DNA from: Phanerodontia chrysosporium
Taxonomy: Eukaryota > Basidiomycota > Agaricomycetes > Polyporales > Phanerochaetaceae
DNA: 64,000 nt
Direction of reading: 5' to 3'
Assembly (NCBI GenBank): GCA_001910725.1
Contig: MJGA01000023.1
Coordinates: 1-64,000 of the forward strand
Shown: positions 22,011 to 32,700 of the stretch, in pieces
Numbering within the stretch: position 1 is the first letter of the stretch
How the letters are laid out: the number at the start of each line of letters is the position of its first letter
Translations under genes and position numbers: made by a program
Notes under the pieces: model-generated
Database searches by the model: none
Told to the model about the DNA's origin: nothing
Seen by the model: only the letters and a program-made list of their open reading frames with translations

Positions 22011-23789
22011 TCAGTCTTTCTTCGCAGCAGTCGACGTGAAGACGATCCGGCCGCGGTCGTCCCAGATCCAGGTCCCGAGATCCTTGTTCACGTACAGCAC
22101 CTCGTTCTCCGCGAGGGGGTGCTCGGGCAGGCCGGGGGACTTCCACCACTCTGCCACACACACATGAGAAACACCGTCAGCATGCGCGGGGAGGTCAGGC
22201 GCGAGAGGGGGCAGACACGCACCCGAGTACTTTTCGCCCTGGAAGTGGTTGTAGAGCGAGTCGTACACGAGCATCGGCGAGCCGATGTACGCCGGGTTCT
22301 CGTGCGTGTATGTCTCGGGCGGGAGCACGAACCAGTCCTCGCTGTACATGGGCTCGACGCGGTACGTCACCGGGCCGCCGCGCTCGCGCCGGATGAGGAA
22401 CCTGCGAACAAAACGCTGTTAGCCCAGACTGCACCACAGGCCGTGCGCGGCAACGCACTTCTTGGTCTGCCACCAGTCCTGCGTGATGAGCTCGTGCGGG
22501 ATGAGGAAGTCGACGGCGTAGTGGCGCGGGAACCACGTGAAGCCCTCGTACATGCCCTCGCGGAACGCGACCTGGCGCTCCTCGCCCTGGCTCGAGAAGA
22601 GCGCCTTGCGCGGCTTCTTCGCCTGCTCCTTCATCGCGTACACGAGCGCGGCGCGCATGAGCGTGTTCTCGGGCTCGAGCAGGCGGTTCATGTGCACCCA
22701 GTAGCCGGCGTTGTCGATCGAGAACGTGCCCGAGCCGGGCTGCGAGAAGTGGTACTGGCCGGTGACGAGCCCTGGGAAGCGCAGGAAGGTGAGGTCGGTG
22801 TGCGCGAAGGCCCAGTTCGACCACTCGGCCTCGTCTGGGACCTGCGTCAGTGCCCGGATGGCAGGAAGCGCGAGTGCACGCACCAGGGGCGCCAGAGTCC
22901 ATCCACTGCTGCTGGAGGAAGCCGTCGAGTGTGCGCACCTGCGGGAGCTTCATGAACTCTGCCGTGAGGTGCTCCGAGTTCTTGTAGAAGCCGAGGTGCC
23001 CGGGATGTAGATCAGCACGTTGTCGTTGTCCGTCGGCGGGCCGGGGAAGACGAGGTCGTACTTCTCGGCCTCGTCCCACGGGAAGTTGCGCTCAAAGTTG
23101 CCGAGGAAGGTGTCCATGTCGCACACACCCCACATCGGAGTTGCGGGATTGAGCCACTTGCGGAAGACGTGGTGCCGGAACGGGCGGAAGTACGCGTGCA
23201 CCTGTGCGCCGGTCGTTAGCGTGGATGACCGGAGGCGAAGACGGAGAGGTGTACCCGGTCGCCCCATCGACGCTCGTACATCTTGCTGACTACGGTCTCG
23301 CGCTCGAGCTCCGTGCAGCCGCCCCACCGCTCGCAGAGAAAATCGGCATGCAAGCCCCAGTAGTCCTCGCTCGAGAGGCAGACCTCCCGGATGTTGTCGA
23401 TCCCAGGCGCTAGGCGCTCGTCACACCCGACCTCGTGTCGGTCGTCCTTGATGAAGAGGACATCAAGCATGGGGTTCGCGGCGACCGATGCGAAAAAGTT
23501 TGGGAGGTACAGGGGCTTGCTGGGGCCTGGGTTCCATATGGCGATGATGGTGATTTTGGGAGCGGGTTCGGGGTAGTGCTTCTCCTGGAGCAAGCAAGGT
23601 TGAGTTGTGCAAGCTGATGGCGTAGAGGGAATGACGCACCGAGCCTCCGAGATCCAAGACAAGCTCTTCGCGGTCGAGGTACTGCAGGTCGCCATATGAC
23701 CCCGACCGCCTGTAGCGGTAGAAGGAGCCGCAGATCAGGAGGAGGCTGATGGCGATCCAGGCGGTGTATTTTCGCGACCAACGACCCAT
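22011..23789 (-). CDS. DUF6625-like type II membrane glycosyltransferase, with one 1-nt frameshift
   Basis: Six exons (23789-23640, 23584-23255, 23201-22884, 22834-22459, 22401-22223, 22150-22011) total 1493 nt. Adding one missing nucleotide gives exactly 498 codons. An N-terminal anchor (YTAWIAISLLLICGSFYRY) predicts a Golgi type II protein. The catalytic part reads KITIIAIWNPG, DVLFIKDDRHEVGCD, then MWGVCDMDTFLGNF, with a DxD-like motif typical of nucleotide-sugar-dependent transferases. It continues WSNWAFAHTDLTFLRFPG and GYWVHMNRLLEPENTLMRA. The layout resembles DUF6625 polysaccharide transferases, so a glycan-building role is inferred. In exon 3 the frame jumps by one nucleotide between VLIYIPG and HLGFYKNSEHL (about 22999-23004). 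Everything else splices in phase, so this is either a recent disabling deletion or a sequencing error. Confidence 0.75.
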
Positions 23790-24623
23790 GGCTGCTCGGG
23801 CGCGTGACGAGGGGTACGCTGGGGAGCCCTCTGAGTGGTGGTGGTGCAGGTCAAGGGTGGTGGGGCGCTCCTGAGAGCAATTGTCCGAGGCATGGCGAAC
23901 AACGACCGAGGCTGCCAAGGTTCATCGCCTCGAACCTCCTAAGACCGACAGATAAACGCTGAGGCACGATCAGCGTGAGTCTTCATTCTCACGACACGTG
24001 TGATAAGGCATGAACGGTGCAGGCAGCTCCAGAGCACCGTAGCGCAAATTGCGAGGGGTGGTGGGGGAAAAAGATAAAAGAGCACTCCGGCGCTGCCCCG
24101 CGAGGCGTCGGTATATATACCAGGTCTCGGAAGAAAGGGCGGGATTGGCCGGATGACGTCAAGTGGGTGGGCGATGGGCAGCAAAGATGGAAGAGAGCGG
24201 GCCATTCGTGGTGTCTGACAGCGGACCGCGGGCGGTGGGCGGGACACGGAGGCAGAAGGCGCATCATCCCGACGTCTTACGTAATAACGCACGGCGGGTA
24301 TCGCTGGCCGCGAGGCCTGGATCTGCCATGTGGCCGCCACAATGGGCCGTCATGCCCAAAATGTCGAAGTGATACCGATCTTGTCTTCCACTGTCATCCC
24401 ACCACGACTCAGCTTTGAGCTGCGCGCGCTCTGTGGTGACCTGCACCCATCCACACCCGGACTGTCGTTACCTAATATAACCAGCTAGCTTTGGCTGAAG
24501 CTTTGTCTCTGCGGATGGGTCAGGATGTGCCACTCGTGGCGACGCCTTGCACCCAGTGGCGAAGACAGGCCACAGCCAGGTCTTTGTCTCTGAAAAGGTA
24601 TACAAGTACTCGTCACAACCTCC
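23790..24623. other. Shared upstream region of two divergent genes
   Basis: It contains a palindromic TATA-like gtatatatac (24111-24120), about 320 nt upstream of the glycosyltransferase-like ATG. No gene is seen. Confidence 0.4.
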
Positions 24624-25911
24624 ATGAACGCTCCCCAGACCATCACTTCCCGCGACACGGAGAAATACCCCATGGAAAGCACACAGAAGATCTTCGGCGA
24701 TGAATCGTCATTCTACGAAGTCCTCACAGCTATCGAGCATGCCTTCAAGGACTCGAAACCAGCGCAGCGAGTCGGCAAAACATCGAACATTTACGATCTG
24801 GGACTCAAGGTATGCTCGATATGCCCCTGACTCCCCTTGATAGGCCAACACAATTCGATTTCATAGGAAAACAGCAGCTGCATGGTACGGGGCCCGCACG
24901 TTATCTACGGCTACGAAGCCTTTGTACATGCAACCATAAAAGAGATCAACTGGTTGCCGAAGGAGGTGCGTCCATCGACCCAGGAGTACTCCCAGCTGCT
25001 CATGCACTCCTGTACCCGCAGCAACACCACATTGTCCTCGCCGAGCTCGCACCGCGGGACGTGCAGGCGGCCACCGCAGGCGACGGGACCTCCTCAAAGA
25101 CTGTGCAGCGCACGTTCTGCCTCATGTGGGACGAGGTCGCGCCGCTGGGCAGGTCGCTTCCGTGGCTGGATCACGCAGGCCTGTTCGACATGCTGTACCG
25201 GGTACGCCGCTCCTTTCACGCCCGTTGCACATCACCCACACCCCTGCTCACACCAGCCGCGTCTTCCTAGCGCGTCTATTTCGCGCCGATGTGCGCGCGC
25301 ATCGTCCACTGCCAGTCTAGCGTCGCTGAGGACCGCATCGTGTGGGTCCCGGGCATCTACGACGTACGTCCCTGTCTGTCCCCGTGCGCGCACCTCGCTG
25401 AAAGCGCTGACACAACACGCCACGCCAGCGCTCCCTGCGCAAGTGGGACACGGACTTCTTCGGGCTGACGTTCGTGCGCGCGCGGCCGCACGCGCTGCGC
25501 ACGGACACGGAGCCGGACACGGCGCTGGGGCTGTTCCCGGTGGCGCACCCGCTGAGCCGCGTGGGCACACTGCGCACGCACGCCGCGGCGCACGGCCAGT
25601 GCCTCGCGCCGGACCTGTACTGGGGCGGCTGGGAGCTGTGCGAGCCGGCCCCCGCGGCGGCGCAGGCGCTGCGGCTCGCGGAGGCGGGCCTCCCGCTCGC
25701 CGGCGGGCTCGGCGCGCTCCCGCGCCCGGGGCACCTCGCGGGCCCCACGCATGCGTTTTTGGCGGAGAGGCAGCGGCAAGCACGTGAGGGGGATACACAG
25801 GCTCTGGCGTATCTGCAGGCGCTCTTGCCGATGTATTCGGCTGGGCCGGGATCGCAGCCGGTGGGCTCCTGCAGCAGGGTTAAGCTCGAGGAGGTCCCGG
25901 TCCGGATGTAG
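24624..25911 (+). CDS. Hypothetical five-exon protein (unrecognised; has a decayed copy at 39.9-40.3 kb)
   Basis: Five exons (24624-24809, 24867-24965, 25022-25201, 25271-25363, 25429-25911) total 1041 nt, giving 346 aa, all introns in phase 0. I do not recognise a domain. Features seen: a charged N-terminus (FYEVLTAIEHAFKDSKPAQR), CMVRGPHVIYGYEAFVHATI, QRTFCLMWDEVAPLGRSLPW, RVYFAPMCARIVHCQSS, KWDTDFFGLTFVRARPHALR, and a very GC-rich, Ala/Leu-rich C-terminal half. There is no signal peptide or membrane helix, so it is probably cytosolic or nuclear. Exons 2-4 recur, with damage, on the minus strand at 39887-40345. The clean splicing and even phase argue that this copy is functional. Confidence 0.65.
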
Positions 25912-26608
25912 TAGCTACAGGACTGGTATGACTGTTCGTGTGAGTATGTACAAATAGAGTACGCGCCCAATGATTAATGTATACAGGCTATGCATGCAGT
26001 AACTGGATTCGAATCGAACCTCTATGCATTGTGGCGGCGCTGGCGTGCTCCTTGCACGGAGATCGCAATACAGGACTTGTCGCGGTGCCTTTAGTGCCAT
26101 TGAGGCGAACTCCTGGACTGGTTACGCCACGAACGCAGTGGTCATGAGTGTCAGCGGCATCGTCTTGGCCCGCTGAGCTGCGGTTGCCGATTGTGCGAAC
26201 GCTGTGCAGGTGCAGGTGTAGGCACGAAGCGATTTTCGAATTCAGCCACAGGTTCGCTAGACTTCGCACGGGATACCAGGATGCCACGACGTTATTTGCC
26301 GATGATGGTGGTACTAGGATGTGGGCGGGCATCTTGAGGGCTAGCGAGCGAGCATGGAACACTGACGGACACTTTCATGTCGATCATCAGCCGTCCCGCC
26401 GATGCCAGCGCTGTAGAGGGCTGTTTTGTGCAGGGCTTTCTCTTGGGTGGTCTTTGTCAATACAGTGCAACCACGCAATGGGCAGCGTCAGAGCAAGTTG
26501 ATTGTAGTGCCAGCGAGATTTGTGTACAATGGTCAATTTCGCCATATAATTCGTGTCGTGCTATTGCACCGACAAATAGCAGTCGCCATGAGCACAGCTG
26601 TATCGTCG
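25912..26608. other. Intergenic, nothing firm
   Basis: A minus-strand GGTTCGATTCG near 26010-26020 resembles a tRNA T-arm, but no tRNA fold could be built around it. No supported gene. Confidence 0.35.
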
Positions 26609-27287
26609 TTACGCGTACGCAAGGTGGCAGTAGATAAAACCTGGCAAGAAAGCGTAAGTGTCAGTACTCTATAGTGACAATCCGAGCGTACGCACGGCAA
26701 TCATCTCCGGAAAGATTGCGCATGAGCATCCCGAACGCAATCTCGTCGCCGTTCTTCAAGAATGCATAGCGACCCTTTCCGATCCTCGACCCATTGATCT
26801 GCATGGATAAGGGACCCAGTGACGCCACAGAGAGTAGAACACAATAGAGCGACGCACGTAGGTGCCGTTCGTCGAGTGATCGTACACGGTAATCGTAGAC
26901 TCTGCGCCGATGAGCCCGTTCCATTGGATCTCGCAATGCTGGTTACCTAGAAATGTCTTCAGTAACACGCACGGCCAGGTCGCGTATGACGCCACAACAC
27001 ACGCAGGTCATCAGCGATGAAGAGCAAGACGCACTAATCTTCATGCCTGAGAGGACATAGTCGTTTCCAACAGCCGGGTCGCCGTTACGGCCAATCTTGT
27101 ACGTCCTCTTGGTCTTGCTAAAGTCGAGCTGACTCTGATGGGGGCTGCACGGGACGAGAGACCCCCAGAGGATGACCGGGGACGGCTGCAGGCCCACGTT
27201 CTGAACGGACTGCTCGTGCACGTCGGCATGTGACGTGGGGCTGGGATCAAGTTCCATCTTGTCGTCGAGGTCGTCTTGTCTCTGCAT
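26609..27287 (-). CDS. FHA-domain-only protein, copy 1 (resembles the N-terminus of a CHK2-type kinase)
   Basis: The minus-strand ATG at 27287 opens MQRQDDLDDKMELDPS. Introns at positions equivalent to those of copy 2 (50750-51430) give about 158 aa. The FHA fold is clear: LWGSLVPCSPHQSQLDF, YKIGRNGDPAVGNDYVLSG (the GR strand-loop), NQHCEIQWNG (His of the phosphothreonine pocket), DHSTNGTY/INGSRIGKG and LKNGDEIAFG. It ends CRFIYCHLAYA, where CHK2/Rad53-like kinases continue into a kinase domain, so only the phosphopeptide-binding half remains. Such a protein could bind phosphothreonine partners without phosphorylating them, but expression is unknown. It sits in an inverted duplication shared with 48-51 kb. 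Confidence 0.75.
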
Positions 27288-27799
27288 GGTCAAGATTTGC
27301 GGCGGAAAGGGAGAGGAGGACTCACAGCGTCTACGAAACAATGTACTGGGATTCGGAGATAGCCGAGGGATGCAGGTGTGTCCTCCACGTTGTACACAGC
27401 ATGTTCATGCTATGTCATGAGGGTCTGCAGTACACAGGGCTTTGATGGAGGTGCGCAAGATACCGTAGTGCTCTGTATCATATATGAAGCTGGGAGCGGT
27501 CTTCGTAGGCTGTTGTCTTTCGGGGTCGCTCGTGCGTAGCCGCTGGCACCTGGCGTGAGTTGTACGTGGACAAAGAAAAGAATGAGGATGTCAATATTGA
27601 TTAGGTCAGGCCCCTCGTCCTCCTCGAAGCAATGCTATGGTTGATCCGGGATCAAATGATTGGAAGTAAATCGATAAATAGACGGTACTTACTAGGGTGT
27701 CAAGTCTACTATTCCTAGTAAGCATGCATTTCTTATCGACTCTTACCACACTTCACTCGCGACACTGACTTCGCCCAGATCCTGAAAACTAGTGGCAGT
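27288..27799. other. Non-coding part of the inverted duplication
   Basis: Reverse-complement similarity to 50265-50749 runs through most of this stretch. Shared landmarks include the run from the protease 3' region (gtcgcgagtgaagtg) to the FHA start. No gene. Confidence 0.6.
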
Positions 27800-27945
27800 C
27801 TCGGAAACTGGCGACGAAGTTGGCCCAGTCTAGGAGGCAGCCCACGCTGTCCCTGATGTTGCTGCCACATGAGATGAACGTCGTAGGAAACGTGTTTGGA
27901 AGAGCTTGAGGAATGTCGAGATGATGCTGGTCGTGAGGACCTTCC
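27800..27945 (-). pseudogene. Fragment of a sedolisin (tripeptidyl-peptidase) gene
   Basis: The minus strand reads FPTTFISCGSNIRDSVG then LLDWANFVASF, matching exon 5 of the intact sedolisin at 49131-49327. Just before it comes a piece equal to the intron 3/exon 4 boundary (cctcacgacc...cctcaagctcttcc). Between them about 180 nt of the intact gene are missing, and after DWANFVAS about 1 kb is missing, including all of the catalytic-serine region. It cannot make a protease. Confidence 0.8.
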
Positions 27946-29707
27946 GTACGTCGCGGCCGGCACGTCTGCCAATTCACCACTAGCATCTGTGTCGCAGACG
28001 CGGAGCAATCCTCGATATATACGCATATATGCAGGCTGCACCACGCACGGATGGCCCTCGAGGTGCAAACATCCTAAGCATGGGGACGGTGTGCCGCGGG
28101 GCATCGTCTAAAGTGCTAAAAACAGCTAGCTAGGACGGGGCGTGGACGCGGCGGGTGGTTGGCGTTGTGAGATGCGTCAGCTGACTAGATTTGGGCGACC
28201 CGAGGCCCAGCGCCCTTGCGATGTGTTTGTCGATGTCGCGACCGAATAGACAAGGCTGTCGTGGGTCGGAGGTGCATCATACCTCGCATCTCGACGACTC
28301 TAGTGCATGCTCGCTAGTTGACCTTAGGACGACGGAGACGAGTCGACAGGTACTGGATTTTGAGCGGGGATGGCGGCAGTGAATGAAGTATGATCGACGT
28401 CTGATTCAGTGTGGTGCTTTCTCGCAATGAAAGGCCAGCGATACGGCCTCAATCTCGATGGACGGCGATGAGGTGACTGTATGACAACGGGCCACCTCGG
28501 TGCTGCACTGATGGTGAGCAATGAAACTTCGCCCTACGGAAAAGTTGCATGAGGACCCACTTCTGACAGACAAGCGATGAGTATATACACCAGGCATGCA
28601 TGGTCAGTCATACTATGTCCGGTTGAACTTGACAGGTGCTTTCGTAAGTGGGGCCGACGTACGCGACGGATCTCTGAAGGGAGAGGCGCAAGTATACGCG
28701 CACGGTGAGACCCGCTCAACGAGCAGTGAAGACGCATGCGGAGCTCAAGAGCTGAGGAACACCGGAAGCAATAGCGCAGACGTTGTCCATAAGCCGAGCA
28801 AAGTGCGCGCCGTGCACAAAGGCTGAGAATTGGGGCCTTTCTGCGTCGAGCGGGAAAAGCTAGCTAAAGAGGAATCGTAAGAGGTCCCGAGGAGTGCGGA
28901 CAGTCCGTAGCGTCGGAGAGAGGTGGGAAAAGGGCTAGCATTTCGGTTGCTCCAAAAGCAGTAGACTTTGTCGCCCTGTTTCTCTGTTCAAGAATTTCAA
29001 GATTAGATGTTAGCATGAGGCTATAACATACCCTTCGGGATAATCGTGTGCCTGCGAGATGTAAAGCCCCCGGCCCTGGCTATACATACAGAGTATATTT
29101 GAACTGTCGAAGGCGACAGAACGAGGATCCGGCGGGCCCGAGCGCACCCTACTCTTGTAGGGCGGCGCAAACAACGCCGTACACGGCAGCAAAAGTCAGG
29201 TGCCAAGGCAAAAACGTCTGATAGAGGTGAAGTAAATGACAGTTTGCTGTCCCAGGTAACTGAGCAGAGAATGCGCGAGGCCCTGCGAGGCCGTCCGGGA
29301 TAGCTCTTGTCATCAAGACATTGCCAGAGAGAGCTATTTTGGGACTTTGAGATCAGCGAGCAGAAAAAGTGGCCAAGTAGGTTTCCCGTGCCTGGTAAAA
29401 ATATCTTTGAAGTATCGAATGTTGTTGCTGACGGCAAAGTCGACGGCGAGGACTGCAGAATGTGACGCGTGACGTTACCGATCGCGTCCACATGATTGTT
29501 GTTTGGGGCAAACACGCGTACACAAGTCAACGGCGCGCCTCCACGTGGGTGTCGCTTTCGCCCGACGGCCTTGGCGCTCAGTGACACGCTTTGCCTCCTG
29601 CCACCATCTCCCCTTCGTCGCGGCCTTTTCTCTCCTCGCCGTTGCCGTCGACGACGACCCTCCGCAACACGACGCCGGCAGTGCAGAACATAGCGACAAC
29701 CCTAGCA
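27946..29707. other. Long region without a supported gene
   Basis: The open frames are short and overlap on both strands without coding bias. The right end is the C/T-rich leader of the disordered nuclear-protein gene. No repeat recognised. Confidence 0.4.
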
Positions 29708-32700
29708 ATGCCCTATTCCACAGACCGGGTCCAACCCGGGCTCGGCTCACTCCACCGTACACGCCCACCAACACACACCCGCGACACGCCCCTCTACGCC
29801 GTGCACAGACCCCATCCCGCCTTTGACGAGCGGTACACCCCAAGCCTAGCGACGAGCACACCGTCGAGCAGCCCAACCACCGCGAGCTCGTCCCCGCCGC
29901 CGCCGACGTCCCCGCTTTCCAGCTCCTTCTCGGCCCCATACCGGCACAGCGCCGGCTACGCCTATCGATCTCGCGAGCAGCGCGAGACGGCCGTGAAAGT
30001 TCGCGCACAGAGCCCCGGCTATTCTGCCGACCGCCGCTACACGTACGCCCAGCCCCGTGCTGCCGGCTTTGACGACGAGTATGACGACGTCCTCCGTGAG
30101 TCTTACCTTCCCTGTTTTTCTTTACACATCCTTTCGTTTTCCCCTCTTTGTTTTCCCCTCCTCCCTTGCCCTCGCGCGGCACTCCTGGTAACCGCCATTC
30201 GCGCCTGCTGTCAAGCCAGCACTCGCCACTGCGGCATCCTCGCGTCGACCCCCACGCGCCGCCAAGCGTCTGCTCCCACGCTCCCGCCCACGGATCCCTC
30301 TCGATCGCCCAACGATGCTCTGCGATAAGCATCCGATTGCTCGTCCCGCGATTACTTCCGCCCCCGTTCCCTCGGCGAATCACTTGCGACGCACACCTCA
30401 AGCTGCTCGAGCCAGCGACTCGACACTCCAACACGTTGACCGAGATGCCACCGCACCGGAGGCCCCCTCTTCCCGATGTCATCATCTCATGATCAACCTC
30501 TCGCCGATAGCGCGAGCCAGCCCCCTGTTCGCTCCCACCGCTTCTCCCGGAGCGTCCATTCCGAATCTTCCGTCTCGGCGGAGTCATCGCTACACCTACT
30601 GACCAGCCGACGTCGTTTGCTGTCTGCCTGGCTTGCTCGTCGTACCCGTCGTCAGGCTGCGCAGCGGATGTCTCTGATAGCACGGGCGCTTCGGACTATG
30701 TCATTTCACGCCGCCCATCGCTTGACCCTGCCCTTCGTCGTTCCACCTTTCAACTCTGTTTTCTTATCTCTGACGCACGATGCTGACGCATCTCTCCCTT
30801 GCAGCATCGACCTCCGCGCCATCATCGCCCACGTACGCCTTCCACCCCAAGTCGCGATATGCCCAGTACCGGCATCAAGAACATCAGCAGACGCTCCGCC
30901 AGCCCGAGTGCAACGAGCAACCGCGCTTCCTCGCTGCATCCACTTATCGTCAGACGCACTCACATTCCCGTACGCTCTCGAGCTCGTCGAGCGCCTATAC
31001 TGCCCCGTCGCCCGTGCTGTCGACACCACCGGCCTCGGCCTCGACGTCGACGTTTGTCCTTCGGCAAAACTATCTCGCCGATGACCGTCAGCGCCAGTCT
31101 TCCCAGCGCCACATCCAAGACACTCGCCACCACCATCAACAAGGTCCTGCACCCGTTGCATACAACATCCCGCACTCTCAATTCGCGCAGAGCCTGCATG
31201 TCTCAGCGCAAGAGCAAGTACCACGGACGACGCCCCGCTTATCCATTTACGATCTCACCGAAGACGAGTCGAGTCCGCGACGTCCTGCGGTTGTCGCGCC
31301 CACATCCGTCTCTAGCGCCACGGCGACGTCGTTCGTCCTCGCGCCTATGACTGCCACTGCTGCAGCCACTATCCCGCCGACTGCATCCCAGGTAGAGAAC
31401 GAACCTGTCGACGAGGACGAGGACGAGGACGACGACACCGAAGTCGTGCGTACGTTCGCGAGCCCCCGGAGACGAGTCTCGTTCAGCACGAGCGCTGAGC
31501 GCAGCTCGAGTCCCCCGCTGGGCACGGCGTATGTTCCGCCAACAAGTCTTTTGGCGGCCCTTGGACCGAAACCGGTGCGGAGTGCGCCAGTGCGGCCTAC
31601 AAAAGAGAGCACAGAGACTGCTCAGGTGAGTGCCCTGCCTGCGGCTGCTACGAAATCGCGACACCAATGTATATTTGCAGACCGCGAGTGGGAACGAGAG
31701 TGGAGGAAGCGGGCTCGTGACGCCGCCGCTAAGCGATGGAGAGGACGGTGCTGTGCGGAGAGGGGCAGAGGGCCAGGGCGTGGTCGTGCCAACAGTCGAA
31801 GACAAAGCAGAGGAGACACCTCGCCGTCGCCAACGCCCGACGCTGCTCGACCTCTTGAGCGTCCCCGGTCCGTTGCGCAGCCCCAGTCCACCGCCGGCTG
31901 TGCGCGCCGACACTATCGACGCCGCCGTCGTACAGGAGACAGCGGAGAAGGCCAACGAGTCTCAGACCGGACATTCCAGGCAGCTTCCGACGCCGGAACT
32001 CACGCCGACGGGCGAAGGGCCTGCGCAGAGTGTGGACGTGGTTATCGAGGCCGAGACCGCCGTCGAGGTGCGTTTGCCCTTGTCCGTGCTCGCACATGAC
32101 TGAATGCTGATTGTCGACGTAGCTCCCACAGACTCCGCGACCACGCGCGCGCATCGTCCCCAGCAACGCAGAAGTCTGGGGTTGCGACAGCAGCCTCCCG
32201 CCTAGCTCGCCGCCCGTAGACTCGTCCCCATACATCAGCATCGACTCGCCGGTCAAGGCCACCGTATCGCCGTTTATCAGAATCGACGACACCCCTATCA
32301 AGGCTGTCGACTCGCGTGTAAAAACAGACGAGAGCCCGATCGTGATCGACGACTCCCCCGCCCGCGGATCGACGCTCCCGCCCAGCTCGCCGCCGCGCAC
32401 GTCGTCCCGCGCGTCCTCGCCGCTGTCCGACGCCGAGAGCGACGCCGACGATGTGCTCCCCATCGTGCCCGACCCCAGGCGCGAGCGGGAGGCGACCCAG
32501 CCGAGGGTGCTCTCTCGCCCGGCAAGTGCCATTCCGTCAAGAGCGACGACGGCTGTGCCGTCACGCCCTGCCAGTACTGCCCCCTCGCGTCCTACGAGCG
32601 TGGCACCTGCTCGCCCCGCCAGTGCCGCTTCTTCGCGCGCACCATCTGCGCTGCCAGCCCCCGCGGTGCCCGTCGCGAGGCTCGCTACGGCTGCCGCGCC

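Noticed and set aside
25990..26090. tRNA gene on the minus strand around GGTTCGATTCG
   Set aside because: Only a T-arm-like palindrome is present. No D-arm, anticodon stem or acceptor pairing could be built.
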